64,000 nucleotides of DNA from CAZNFR01 sp964572225 (GTDB lineage: Bacteria; Bacteroidota; Bacteroidia; Bacteroidales; GCA-2748055), in NCBI GenBank assembly GCA_964572225.1, contig CAZNFR010000006.1:6047-70046 (forward strand), in the 5' to 3' direction. The stretch's first letter is position 1. Each line of letters starts with the position of its first letter. Positions 40,954-50,072 of this stretch are shown piece after piece. The translations under genes were made by a program, and so were the position numbers. A model generated the notes under the pieces. The model ran no database searches, was not told the DNA's origin, and worked only from the letters and a program-made list of their open reading frames with translations.

Positions 40954-41865
40954 TCATACCTTGATCCTCTTAATATTCAATGAATCGAGATTGGTAGTTC
41001 CCACACCGGCTTTTTCAGCTAACTCGATATAATCTACCTCAGCAGGGTCTTTCCCAAATAATTTGCATGCGGCAAAATCGAGTGCTACCATATCCTTACC
41101 AATCAGCTGAGCCTGCATTTTTACCACATCATCTTCACTCACTCCCCTGGGGCCATTTCTTTTCATAACCCTGTAAGCATCCACAATGGTAAGATCCGGA
41201 TTTCGCCATGTTGCAAAATCAGCAATACATTGATGCAGGTCGTTTCGGTGCCAGAACCTCCGGTCCCATACAGCCCCCATTAGGTTTTTCATGGCAATGG
41301 TCATATTTGCACCTCCATGGTTTTTAAGTACCGGAACATTAATAAATACATCCGATTCCAGAATGAGCTCATGCACACTGGCGGAAGTGAGTACCTTCCC
41401 TTTTGAGACAGATACTTCCTGGTAATACTTTTCAGTGTTTCCCATTACCATCTTACCCCCTGCATCCTTAACAGCCGCCTCAATTGCGGAATTTTTATAA
41501 CACATAGACCATTCATTACAGGTATGATCAAAAACATACACATCCTTCGCTCCGGCGCTCAAACAGTGCTGGACAATCCGTTTGACAAGTTCCGGGTTGG
41601 TATTTGCAGCACGTTCAGGACTTGCATCCCATCCAATATTGGGTTTGATCACCACCGTCTGGCCTTTTTTTACGACTCTTCCTATTCCTCCGTACTCTTC
41701 TATCGCTCTGTCGAACATTGAGTCGGCTACTCCCCCGCGGATGGCAACCATGTCCACCTCCCCTGCATTTGCAGAAGCACTGAGTCTGCCAGGTTTTAAA
41801 GTAAACGCAGTTCCTGCAACAAATCCGACGGTTATTCCTCGTTTCAAAAAGTCTCTTCTTTTCAT
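40954..41865 (-). CDS. Tat-exported DUF362 family protein
   Basis: A 303-residue protein starting with a Tat signal (MKRRDFLKRGITVGFVAGTAF). The body carries the DUF362 fold: VVIKPNIGWDASPERAANTNPELV, then VFINVPVLKNHGGANMTIAMKNLMG with the conserved Lys-Asn-His, and ITPDLTIVDAYRVMKRNGPRG-like text. DUF362 proteins accompany ferredoxin-type proteins in many anaerobes; their reaction is not established. It directly precedes the polyferredoxin gene (42 bp gap), supporting a joint redox role in the periplasm. Confidence 0.82.
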   Translation of the reverse strand: MKRRDFLKRGITVGFVAGTAFTLKPGRLSASANAGEVDMVAIRGGVADSMFDRAIEEYGGIGRVVKKGQTVVIKPNIGWDASPERAANTNPELVKRIVQHCLSAGAKDVYVFDHTCNEWSMCYKNSAIEAAVKDAGGKMVMGNTEKYYQEVSVSKGKVLTSASVHELILESDVFINVPVLKNHGGANMTIAMKNLMGAVWDRRFWHRNDLHQCIADFATWRNPDLTIVDAYRVMKRNGPRGVSEDDVVKMQAQLIGKDMVALDFAACKLFGKDPAEVDYIELAEKAGVGTTNLDSLNIKRIKV

Positions 41866-42246
41866 GGCTGTAAGCTGTTAAAATTTAAATTTTGGATTGA
41901 AAGAAATATTACTCCTTGGGAGCGATTTTCATTCCCTGCAAAAAATCAATCAATTCCAACTATTATAAGCATTTCTGACTGCCGCCTCTCTACCACAAAT
42001 CTAAAGTATTTATAAAATGTTCATGAAGATTTCCAGGGTAATATCCACCTAAAAGACTAATATTTAACTGGTCTTAATAAAGGCGATGATCCTTTCTTTT
42101 TAGGGGTAACTGGAAGATAAGATCCTACTGATTTTTTAGAACAACATAGGTATTCCAAGGTTTTTACCTGGGTAAATATCCAATATTTATAATGGCTTCA
42201 AAGTTTAATTCTTCACAATCCGAGAAGGGAGTTTATCTTTGTACCC
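41866..42246. other. Intergenic region without a gene
   Basis: This 381-bp AT-rich spacer between the divergent DUF362 and WbqC genes has no ORF above about 20 codons and no tRNA or strong hairpin. Its only recognisable part is the -7-like box just before the WbqC gene. Confidence 0.5.
42234..42241 (+). promoter_or_regulatory. Predicted -7 box very close to the WbqC start codon
   Basis: TATCTTTG matches the TAnnTTTG consensus and lies only 5 bp before the ATG at 42247. If used, transcription would start at or next to the start codon, giving a leaderless mRNA. No strong -33 box is visible. Confidence 0.35.
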
Positions 42247-42900
42247 ATGGAAATTGAAGAAAAAACCATAGTCCTGTTTACCAGTTATTTTGGTCCAGTG
42301 CAATACTTCATCCGTTTTATCGATAACAAAGAGATCATTCTTGATTTCCATGATAACTACCAAAAACAAACTTACAGAAACCGATGCAGAATACTGGGCG
42401 CCAATGGAATACAAAACCTTGTCGTGCCGGTTAAAAAAATGGCCACACTAAAAACAAAGACCCGGGATATCCGGATTGACTACGATACTGACTGGCAGAA
42501 AAACCACCTTCGGTCAATTCAGTCAGCCTATCGCTCATCTCCTTTTTTTGATTATTATTTTGACGATTATGAGGAATTCTTTTACAAGAAATACCAGTTT
42601 CTGGTGGATCTGAACACCGACATTCTGCAAGTAAACCTCAAACATTGTAACATTCGGGCCGAACCCATAAAGAGCGAAAGTTTTATTCCAATCAGTCTAA
42701 ACGATGGTCGAAGCTGTATTCATCCTAAGATAGAACCTGACAGGGACCCGTACTTTCAATCGATTAGTTATCCTCAGGTTTTTACTGAACGTTACGGATT
42801 TCTCCCAAACCTAAGTATTCTGGACCTTATTTTCAATCTGGGGCCTGAAAGTCAGGATTATCTACGGAAAAGCAAAGAGCCAGCCGGTTCAGACTTTTAA
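42247..42900 (+). CDS. WbqC family protein
   Basis: This 217-residue soluble protein matches the WbqC-like family: VLFTSYFGPVQYFIRFIDNK at the start, then QTYRNRCRILGANGIQNLVVP, KTKTRDIRIDYDTDWQKNHL and IQSAYRSSPFFDYYFDDYEE. Members are found in O-antigen and sugar gene clusters and near lepB in Bacteroidota, but their reaction is not established. The start codon is the only ATG before the conserved strand. It ends at a strong bidirectional terminator. Confidence 0.8.
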   Translation: MEIEEKTIVLFTSYFGPVQYFIRFIDNKEIILDFHDNYQKQTYRNRCRILGANGIQNLVVPVKKMATLKTKTRDIRIDYDTDWQKNHLRSIQSAYRSSPFFDYYFDDYEEFFYKKYQFLVDLNTDILQVNLKHCNIRAEPIKSESFIPISLNDGRSCIHPKIEPDRDPYFQSISYPQVFTERYGFLPNLSILDLIFNLGPESQDYLRKSKEPAGSDF

Positions 42901-42904
42901 AAAA

Positions 42905-42935
42905 CCCGCTTTGCAGAAACAAAGCGGGAGTTTTT
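42905..42935. terminator. Bidirectional intrinsic terminator (WbqC / FadL-like porin)
   Basis: CCCGCTTTG (42905-42913) and CAAAGCGGG (42920-42928) form a perfect 9-bp stem with a 6-nt loop. A T5 run follows on the plus strand and a T6 run on the minus strand, serving both convergent genes. Confidence 0.85.
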
Positions 42936-42941
42936 CGTACA

Positions 42942-44402
42942 TTAGAATCGCAATCCTACGGTCATTTGCACACTATTCATATTAGAGCTTAGTTTAGCAG
43001 GATCGGAAACCGGAGGAATGTAAAGATAATAGCTCTGCTCATCAATACTATGGGAATAGGAAACATCGAAAAATACATTGCTTGAACGGATTCCGAGTCC
43101 ACCGGAAATAATTCTACGATTCGAATTTACATTAGGTTCTTCTGTTACAAAGGGACTGCCATAAAATGCATATCCTCCCCTGAGGTAGGCAGGTCCAAGT
43201 CTTACTTCCCCTCCAACCCGGAAATTATGGGCTACATCGTACAACTCCTCAATGGTAGAATTTTCATCAAAGAAATTATAATCCGAGGCATCAAGATCAG
43301 CAGTTGAATAATCCATGAATTCATAATCAAAACTGATAAGACCTACAGTGCCAAGGGTAATAACTGCATTTCCCACCACCTTCAATGGAGTTCTGAGTCT
43401 GTAATCATACCGGTTCAGCCCTGAGGATGCATTATAAATACCGCCCAGATCCTCTTCAGGATCCACCCTTCCTTCCATGTAAGTATCAAATTCATCATTT
43501 AGATTGTAAAAAGTTGGAGTATGAAAAGCTGCTCCAATCCTCAGAAAATCCAAAGGCCTTGCAATGGCCCCGATCTTAAGATTATAGCCGGTACCCCTGG
43601 TACTCAAATACTCCTCGAAAGTAAATCCGTCGGTAAAAATTATGATGTCATTGGGATCATCCTCATTGGTAATTATGGTCTGATCAAATCTTACTCTTTG
43701 GACCCCTATGGTAGCGCCCATGTACAAACGATGGTTATAATTTGCCCCGAATGAAAAGGTGTATTCACCCATAAACCCTCGGGTACGGATCTCCCTGGAC
43801 TGATCCTGCCCATACCCGTCAAGGTTAAAATCATTGAAGTACTCACCCGTATCTTCATATCTGTCAATCATATACGTATCCCATGCGAGTCCCTCGTAAA
43901 AATTGTTTAAGGAGGATGGGTCCTGGTTTCCCGCGAAGGATACGAAATTATCCAACAGAGAAGAATTATTGTTAATTCCCGACATAAAAATATTCTGATT
44001 GAAATTATTCAGCCGGTTATATCCTATACCAAAATTGGTGCTGATCCAGCCGGACTCATTTCCAAGGGAATTATAAAAGACCATTCCCAGATTACCCAGG
44101 TTGAAATTAAAATTATCGTCGGATATGGTATTTCCGAGATAGTCGGCAGAGGTATTATCCCAATAAAATGCCGTTGAAATGGAGAATTCAGAGCTACGGT
44201 ACAATCCGATACTTGCCGGATTTATACTCAATCCGGTAAAATCACCTCCGATAGCGCCGATAGCGCCTCCCAATGCTACGGACCGGGAGGTTCCGGTAAT
44301 AAAATTTTGTGAATATCGCAAAGCATCAATTTCACTTTGAGCCCTTAGCAAGGAAGGAAATAGAAAGAAGATGCCGGTTACAATAAAAATATAGCGTTTC
44401 AT
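42942..44402 (-). CDS. OmpP1/FadL-family outer-membrane protein
   Basis: The 486-residue protein has a signal peptide (MKRYIFIVTGIFFLFPSLLRAQS) and the start of a FadL-type barrel: RYSQNFITGTSRSVALGG, GGDFTGLSINPASIGLYR, where FadL-like proteins have their N-terminal hatch Asn-Pro-Ala motif. Alternating strands with aromatic ends follow to the C-terminal MTVGLRF, ending in Phe as expected for BAM-inserted barrels. It probably takes up hydrophobic compounds; the substrate is unknown. It lies downstream of the Ser/Arg-repeat lipoprotein, separated by a terminator. Confidence 0.85.
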   Translation of the reverse strand: MKRYIFIVTGIFFLFPSLLRAQSEIDALRYSQNFITGTSRSVALGGAIGAIGGDFTGLSINPASIGLYRSSEFSISTAFYWDNTSADYLGNTISDDNFNFNLGNLGMVFYNSLGNESGWISTNFGIGYNRLNNFNQNIFMSGINNNSSLLDNFVSFAGNQDPSSLNNFYEGLAWDTYMIDRYEDTGEYFNDFNLDGYGQDQSREIRTRGFMGEYTFSFGANYNHRLYMGATIGVQRVRFDQTIITNEDDPNDIIIFTDGFTFEEYLSTRGTGYNLKIGAIARPLDFLRIGAAFHTPTFYNLNDEFDTYMEGRVDPEEDLGGIYNASSGLNRYDYRLRTPLKVVGNAVITLGTVGLISFDYEFMDYSTADLDASDYNFFDENSTIEELYDVAHNFRVGGEVRLGPAYLRGGYAFYGSPFVTEEPNVNSNRRIISGGLGIRSSNVFFDVSYSHSIDEQSYYLYIPPVSDPAKLSSNMNSVQMTVGLRF

Positions 44403-44430
44403 TGTTCTGATTTTTTGAATGTTAATGGAA

Positions 44431-44456
44431 AAAAGGTCCCGGAAACGGGACCTTTT
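44431..44456 (-). terminator. Intrinsic terminator after the Ser/Arg-repeat lipoprotein
   Basis: AAAAGGTCCCG and CGGGACCTTTT form a perfect 11-bp stem with loop GAAA. On the minus strand it is followed by a T6 run, 12 bp after the lipoprotein stop codon. Confidence 0.85.
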
Positions 44457-44468
44457 GTTACTTGTTTA

Positions 44469-46073
44469 TTATCTTCTGCCTCCACCCCTGCTACTGCTCG
44501 ATGAGGACCTCGAAGAGGTACCGGAACTACTTCTCGATGAACTGCTTCCGGATGAAGACCTGGAGTAGCTGCTGGAACTTCTGCTGCTGGAAGAAGATCC
44601 GCTGTAACTACTGGAACTTCTGCTGCTGGAAGAAGGCCTGCTGTAGCTGCTGGAACTTCTGCTGCTGGAAGAAGGCCTGCTGTAGGTGCTGGAACTTCTG
44701 CTGCTGGAAGAAGGCCTGCTGTAGGTGCTGGAGCTTCTGTTGCTGGAAGAAGGTCTATTATAAGAACTGCTTGAACTGCTTTGTGAAGGCCTTGTATAGG
44801 TCGAGCTGTTCCTGGTTGAAGGACTGGTATAGCTACCTGAACGACTGGAAGAAGAAGGTCTGCTGTAGGTCCTGCTCTGAGTGCCGGCAGAACTACTTCT
44901 GTTATATGTCGGTGATGTTGAAGTACGTGGCCTGGAGTAACTGGGCGTATAAGTCCTGCTTTCCCTGCTTGTATTTGTCCTCACTGCTTCACGGTTTACA
45001 GATCTGGTGTCAGATGCTGTTCTGGTTGTTGGACGTTGACCGGTACTGGTCACGGTTCGGGTCTCAGGTCGCACCGCTGTTCTTCCTTCAGTGGTCCTGG
45101 TACTTGTAGTTGTTCTGTTTACAGTCCTGGAAGCCTCAGTTCCACTCCTTCTTACTGAATTAATATCATCTCTTCCGCTGACTCTTCGATCGGTGGTGGA
45201 TTTTCGTACCGCTGATGTTCCTGCATAACTGGAAGTTACAGGTCTGTAGGCGGCTCTGGAGGTTCTGTGTCCATAAGATGCATACCTTACAGGGTAATAA
45301 CCTCCACCCCAATAACCATCGTAGTAGCCATGGCGATAGCCTGCCCAGTAAGATCCATAATAGTGTCCGCCCCAATAGGGCCTGTATCCCCAACCCCAAT
45401 CATAATATCCATAATAAGGACGGTGCCAGGAGTAATAAGGAGAGTACCAGGGATCATAATAACCCCATGAGCCCCATCCCCAGTTAAATCCCATGTAGAG
45501 ACTTACACCCCAGTGGACAGGATTGTAGGTATACCAATAATAATCAGCATAAAAAGGATCATAATAGTCCCAACCATAATAGGGCCTGTGAAACCTTCGT
45601 ATTCTTGATGAATATTGATAATCGTATATGTAGGAATCATCAAGGTAATAATTATTGATTACTACCCGGTCCTTCTCTTCATCATAATAACTATCCTGAT
45701 AGCTATAATCATTATAGACTGTATCAGGGTAGGGCTGTTCCTCTGCATAAACGTGATCTTCAGAAGTGTAGGTTTCCCCAAGCATTTCAGCTTCCTTCTG
45801 GAGCTTATATTTCTCATAATCACTCAGCTGTTCATATTGGGGATCTTGTCTCTCCGGTAAAGCGGCAGTTTCTTTTACGATTTCGGGACTCAGTTGTTGG
45901 GTGGTTACCGGTTCCTGAGTCGCAGGAACCTGCTCTGTTACAGAAGGTTTCTCGGTCACTGCGGAAGGGACGAAGTAAGCATCGTCAGTAACTGCTGTGC
46001 CTGAGTAGTACCCGCTGGAACAAGAAGCGAGGAGAAATGTCGCACTTAATAGTATTGTTAATCTTGTTTTCAT
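44469..46073 (-). CDS. Lipoprotein with Tyr/Gly-rich centre and Ser/Arg repeat tail
   Basis: The start at 46073 gives a lipoprotein signal, MKTRLTILLSATFLLASC, and is preceded by AGGAGG; an upstream ATG at 46121 would add a non-signal stretch. The acidic N-terminal part (about residues 20-130) is followed by a Tyr/Trp/Gly-rich region (YWGGHYYGSYWAGYRHGYY and similar), a Thr/Arg-rich linker, and a C-terminal Ser/Arg low-complexity tail with five 13-residue repeats of the type YSRPSSSSRSSST, ending SSRGGGRR. Such surface proteins are common in Bacteroidota; the function is unknown. The tail would be strongly positively charged. Confidence 0.7.
   Translation of the reverse strand: MKTRLTILLSATFLLASCSSGYYSGTAVTDDAYFVPSAVTEKPSVTEQVPATQEPVTTQQLSPEIVKETAALPERQDPQYEQLSDYEKYKLQKEAEMLGETYTSEDHVYAEEQPYPDTVYNDYSYQDSYYDEEKDRVVINNYYLDDSYIYDYQYSSRIRRFHRPYYGWDYYDPFYADYYWYTYNPVHWGVSLYMGFNWGWGSWGYYDPWYSPYYSWHRPYYGYYDWGWGYRPYWGGHYYGSYWAGYRHGYYDGYWGGGYYPVRYASYGHRTSRAAYRPVTSSYAGTSAVRKSTTDRRVSGRDDINSVRRSGTEASRTVNRTTTSTRTTEGRTAVRPETRTVTSTGQRPTTRTASDTRSVNREAVRTNTSRESRTYTPSYSRPRTSTSPTYNRSSSAGTQSRTYSRPSSSSRSGSYTSPSTRNSSTYTRPSQSSSSSSYNRPSSSNRSSSTYSRPSSSSRSSSTYSRPSSSSRSSSSYSRPSSSSRSSSSYSGSSSSSRSSSSYSRSSSGSSSSRSSSGTSSRSSSSSSRGGGRR
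44574..44768 (-). repeat. Five 39-bp tandem repeats within the lipoprotein gene
   Basis: Copies start at 44574, 44613, 44652, 44691 and 44730, each 39 bp (13 codons, unit YSRPSSSSRSSST with minor changes). The near-identical copies could expand or contract by slippage or recombination, changing tail length without changing frame. Confidence 0.85.
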
Positions 46074-46443
46074 GATGTATCCTCCTGCCTTAATATCTGA
46101 TAAATTAATTTTTTTTAACATTCTGTTTAATGAAAAACAAATACTATACCAAAATGATTTGCCTTCTGCTTTTTAACAATAACCGGTCTCTCGCGGATCA
46201 ATTTACATTTTTATTACGGAAAACCGAATGTTTGGGTTGATTTTAACGTGAAATTCCGGGAACGGAGATCCTCCTGAACAGTTTAGGATGGCAGATTTCT
46301 GCTCTAATCCCATTTATATTTCGAGAATAGGATTTTATTTTTTTAATTTGCGGTTCCTTTATGCCGTGCAATAGATCCGGCCTGAAATAGTCCTGGAAAG
46401 GGCATAAAGATTGTTAAACCGAATATTACATATCCCAAAAAAT
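46074..46443. other. Intergenic region without a gene
   Basis: This 370-bp spacer lies between the divergent lipoprotein and proS genes. No ORF of note, tRNA or terminator is visible; it must hold both promoters. A sequence TAATTTGCGG near 46338 loosely resembles a -7 box for proS. Confidence 0.5.
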
Positions 46444-47919
46444 ATGGCCAAAGTTCTTACTCCTGCTGAAGAGAATTATTCTCAATGGTACAATGATATT
46501 GTGATTAAAGCTGATCTGGCGGAATACTCTGCTGTTCGTGGCTGTATGGTAATAAAGCCCTATGGGTATGCCATTTGGGAAAAAATGCAGGCGGTACTTG
46601 ATAAAATGTTTAAGGATACAGGTCATCAGAACGCCTATTTTCCTCTTTTTATCCCAAAGTCTTTTTTTAGCAAAGAGGCCAACCATGTGGAGGGATTTGC
46701 TAAGGAATGTGCGGTAGTTACGCATTATCGTCTTAAAAACGATGAAGAGAAAGGAGGGGTTAAAGTAGATCCCGACGCCAGACTGGAAGAAGAATTGATT
46801 ATCCGGCCCACTTCCGAAACCATCATCTGGAATACCTACAAAAACTGGATACAATCCTACAGGGACCTGCCTATTCTGGTTAACCAATGGGCCAATGTTG
46901 TTCGCTGGGAAATGAGAACCCGACTCTTTCTAAGAACTGCAGAGTTCCTATGGCAGGAAGGACATACCGCCCATGCCACAGAAAAAGAAGCGGTAGAGGA
47001 AACGCTCAGAATGTTAAATGTCTATTCAACATTTGCCAGGGAATGGATGGGAGTACCTGTAATTGAAGGTAAAAAATCGGAAAGTGAAAAATTTGCGGGG
47101 GCCATAGACACCTATTGCATTGAAGCTCTTATGCAGGATGGGAAAGCGTTACAGGCTGGAACTTCTCACTTCCTGGGACAAAATTTTGCAAAAGCATTCG
47201 ATGTGCAATTTACCAATCAGGAAGGGAAACTGGAATACGTTTGGGCTACATCCTGGGGAGTTTCCACCCGACTAATGGGTGCCCTCATAATGGCCCATTC
47301 AGATAATAACGGTCTGGTGTTGCCCCCTAAGCTTGCACCTATTCAGGTGGTTATTGTGCCTATCTATAAAAGTGAAGAGCAGCTTAACCTAATTTCCGAA
47401 AAAGCCAATTTCATTAAAAATGCACTAACAGAGGCCGGAATTTCGGTAAAATATGACGACAGGGATACTCATAAACCCGGATGGAAATTTGCCGAATATG
47501 AACTCAAAGGAGTCCCGGTGAGACTTGCCCTGGGGCCCAGGGACCTTGAAAACGGCACCGTGGAAGTGGCCCGAAGGGATAAGCTTGAAAAAGTATCCCT
47601 TTCATCGGATAATATCGCAGAGTATTGTAAAGATCTACTGGATGATATTCAAAATAACATCTATTCTAAAGCCTTACATTTCCGTGAGAATATGACCTTC
47701 TCAGTGGATACACAAGAAGAATTCATAAAGGTAATCGAAGAAAAAGGGGGATTCATAAAAACCTGGTGGGATGGAACTCCTGAAACCGAAGAAAAAGTGA
47801 AGGAAATGACCAAAGCAACAATTCGCTGTATACCCTTTGGTGAAAGTAAGGAGACGGGAATCGACCCTTTCAGCCAAAAAGAAGGTAAATTTCAGGTTCT
47901 CTATGCAAGAGCATATTGA
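46444..47919 (+). CDS. proS: Prolyl-tRNA synthetase (type 3, archaeal/eukaryotic-like)
   Basis: The protein of about 491 residues is the short ProS form without the bacterial editing insertion. Motifs are FPLFIPKSFFSKEANHVEGF, LIIRPTSETIIWNTYKNW (motif 2 area), RTRLFLRTAEFLWQEGHTAHAT and GVSTRLMGALIMAHSDNNGLVLPP. The C-terminus has ...ARAY as in the archaeal-type enzymes. An ATG at 46444 (MAKVLTPAEENYSQWYND) matches the usual start; a TTG further upstream is less likely. Confidence 0.95.
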   Translation: MAKVLTPAEENYSQWYNDIVIKADLAEYSAVRGCMVIKPYGYAIWEKMQAVLDKMFKDTGHQNAYFPLFIPKSFFSKEANHVEGFAKECAVVTHYRLKNDEEKGGVKVDPDARLEEELIIRPTSETIIWNTYKNWIQSYRDLPILVNQWANVVRWEMRTRLFLRTAEFLWQEGHTAHATEKEAVEETLRMLNVYSTFAREWMGVPVIEGKKSESEKFAGAIDTYCIEALMQDGKALQAGTSHFLGQNFAKAFDVQFTNQEGKLEYVWATSWGVSTRLMGALIMAHSDNNGLVLPPKLAPIQVVIVPIYKSEEQLNLISEKANFIKNALTEAGISVKYDDRDTHKPGWKFAEYELKGVPVRLALGPRDLENGTVEVARRDKLEKVSLSSDNIAEYCKDLLDDIQNNIYSKALHFRENMTFSVDTQEEFIKVIEEKGGFIKTWWDGTPETEEKVKEMTKATIRCIPFGESKETGIDPFSQKEGKFQVLYARAY

Positions 47920-48083
47920 TCAATCCTTTACTGAACTCATCCACTTTGAACCCTCCTCCGGTAATGGTTCAAACAACATATCGTTTAACTTTTATCTTTA
48001 CATGAAAAAGGTTAATTTCATCCCACTTTGCATTTTCCGTTCGGAATACCTGACTAAATGGTAGTAACTTAAAATAACCAACC

Positions 48084-50003
48084 ATGAAAAAAATAATTAT
48101 CTTCTGTTTTTCTTTCGTAATTCTTCTGCTAGCTTCCTGTAAGGATGATTACCCAACCCTTTACAATGAATATAGCGGTACAATTCCTTCCGTTATCGAT
48201 TCTGGTCCCGATGGGGAGACCATGAATAAATCCTCCCATAATGTTGTGGTTAGAATTGAGCCCTCACATCTCACTGTAAACAATGAAAGATATGATTATG
48301 AAATTATAGACGATAATGAAACATCTTTAATTATGGAGGCCACAAAAGTGGAGGATAAAAGTCAATTGCGTTTACGCTTCAATAAAGCTGATGAGAAACT
48401 GATCATGGAAACAGGAGAAACGGGATTAGAAATTGAGTTGTACTCAGAAACAAAATGGTTCGAAAAAAAATTAAGTGAATTTGCGATCGTACCCCTCACT
48501 GCAAATATCGATCACCTTAGTGAAAATCAAAAGGAAATGTTGAAGATACTTTTTGAAGTAGCCGATATAATGGATGAAATATTCTGGATGCAATCGTGGG
48601 GAAATAAAGATGAACTTATGTCGACAACCGACAATGAAACCCTTCAGAAACTTTATGAAATTAATTATGGCCCGTGGGAAAGATTGAATAATAATGCCCC
48701 ACTGGTAGATCGGTTTCCACCCAAAAGCCCGGGCGCCAATTTCTATCCCAAGGATATGACCATTACCGAATTCAAAAATATAGATAACCCTGATAAAAAC
48801 AGCCTTTATACCCTTCTCCGCAGAAATAGCGAAGGACAATTATACACTCAGTGGTATCATAATGCCTATGAAGCACAAGTGAATAAAGCCTCAAACCTAC
48901 TAATCAAAGCGTCTGAACTATCCGAAGATGAAGGTTTCAGGAAGTATCTTAAACTGAGAGCTAAAGCCCTGCTTACCGATAACTATTACGAAAGTGATGT
49001 GGCCTGGATGACCATGAAGGATAACCTGATCGATTTTGTTGTCGGACCAATTGAAAATTATGAAGACCAACTACTAAACTACAAAGCTGCCCATGAATCA
49101 TTTATTCTGATTAAGGATCTTGAATGGAGCGAAAGAATCTCTTCCCTGGCCGCCTTGTTACCCGAATTGCAGAAAGACCTGCCTGTTGAACCCAGGTTTA
49201 AAACCGAAGTCCCAGGTGGAGATTCCGATCTGAATGTATACGAAGTAGTATATTATGCTGGAGATTGTAATGCGGGGAGTAAAACCATTGCGATTAACCT
49301 TCCCAACGATCCTGAAGTCAGAGCGAATTATGGTAGCAGGAAATTACAGCTTAAGAATTCCATTCGATACAAGTTTGAGAAAATACTGATCCCTATTTCC
49401 AATGTACTCATCGCAGAAGACCAAAGAAAGTACATCGATTTTAATGCCTTTTTCGAAAATACCATGTTTCACGAAGTCGCCCATGGACTGGGACTGGATT
49501 ACACTATCAACGGAAAAGGGAGTGTAAGAGAGGCGCTAAGAGAAGCCTATTCACCCATAGAAGAGGGGAAAGCAGATATTCTTGGATTATATATTGTGAC
49601 AAAACTGGCTGAAATGGGAGAATTGGGCGAAAAAGACCTGATGACCAATTATGTTACCTTTATGGCCAGCATATTCAGATCTGTCCGGTTTGGGGCATCT
49701 TCAGCTCATGGAAAAGCCAATATGATGCGTTTCTATTATTTCAGTGAAAAAGAAGCTTTTACCAGGGATGCTGAATCAGGGCAATATCAGGTCAATTTTG
49801 AGAAAATGAAAATTGCTATGGAAGATCTGACAAAGGAAATTATTTCAATCCAGGGCCTGGGTGATTATGAAAGGGCGCAAACCTTTATAAGCGAAAAGGG
49901 ATACATCCGGAAGCAACTCCAATCTGATCTGTATCGCCTGAACAAATTATCCATTCCGGTCGACTTAAGATTTGAACAGGGTCCGGAAATGCTGGGATTA
50001 TAA
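48084..50003 (+). CDS. Lipoprotein metallopeptidase, M49 (dipeptidyl-peptidase III)-like
   Basis: A 639-residue protein with lipoprotein signal MKKIIIFCFSFVILLLASC. The catalytic region has HEVAHGLG with His463, Glu464 and His467, and EEGKADILGLY with Glu493-Glu494 about 30 residues later, resembling the M49 pair HExxGH and EECRAE but with a plain HExxH. The rest (DNVNEYELVY-like propeller-free helical fold, WYHNAYEAQVNKASNLLIKA) fits the M49 body. Peptidase or related hydrolase activity in the periplasm is inferred. It is convergent with nothing close and followed by the POTRA/barrel gene. Confidence 0.75.
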   Translation: MKKIIIFCFSFVILLLASCKDDYPTLYNEYSGTIPSVIDSGPDGETMNKSSHNVVVRIEPSHLTVNNERYDYEIIDDNETSLIMEATKVEDKSQLRLRFNKADEKLIMETGETGLEIELYSETKWFEKKLSEFAIVPLTANIDHLSENQKEMLKILFEVADIMDEIFWMQSWGNKDELMSTTDNETLQKLYEINYGPWERLNNNAPLVDRFPPKSPGANFYPKDMTITEFKNIDNPDKNSLYTLLRRNSEGQLYTQWYHNAYEAQVNKASNLLIKASELSEDEGFRKYLKLRAKALLTDNYYESDVAWMTMKDNLIDFVVGPIENYEDQLLNYKAAHESFILIKDLEWSERISSLAALLPELQKDLPVEPRFKTEVPGGDSDLNVYEVVYYAGDCNAGSKTIAINLPNDPEVRANYGSRKLQLKNSIRYKFEKILIPISNVLIAEDQRKYIDFNAFFENTMFHEVAHGLGLDYTINGKGSVREALREAYSPIEEGKADILGLYIVTKLAEMGELGEKDLMTNYVTFMASIFRSVRFGASSAHGKANMMRFYYFSEKEAFTRDAESGQYQVNFEKMKIAMEDLTKEIISIQGLGDYERAQTFISEKGYIRKQLQSDLYRLNKLSIPVDLRFEQGPEMLGL

Positions 50004-50072
50004 GCTTTGACATTCCGCGCTTTCTCCGTTGTCCAGCTTATTCTTATATTTACAAAAATGTCATAGGCCGGA

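Noticed and set aside
44462..45109. A 215-codon plus-strand ORF rich in Cys and Trp (NFCCWKK repeats).
   Set aside because: It is the antisense of the Ser/Arg repeat tail of the lipoprotein gene; its Cys/Trp pattern is a by-product of the 39-bp repeat.
46074..46121. An ATG at 46121 as start of the Ser/Arg lipoprotein.
   Set aside because: The extra 16 residues would precede the lipoprotein signal; ATG 46073 follows AGGAGG and starts with the signal itself.
46074..46443. A T-box or other tRNA-sensing leader upstream of proS.
   Set aside because: No T-box core, specifier loop or terminator is visible, and T-boxes are rare outside Firmicutes and Actinobacteria.
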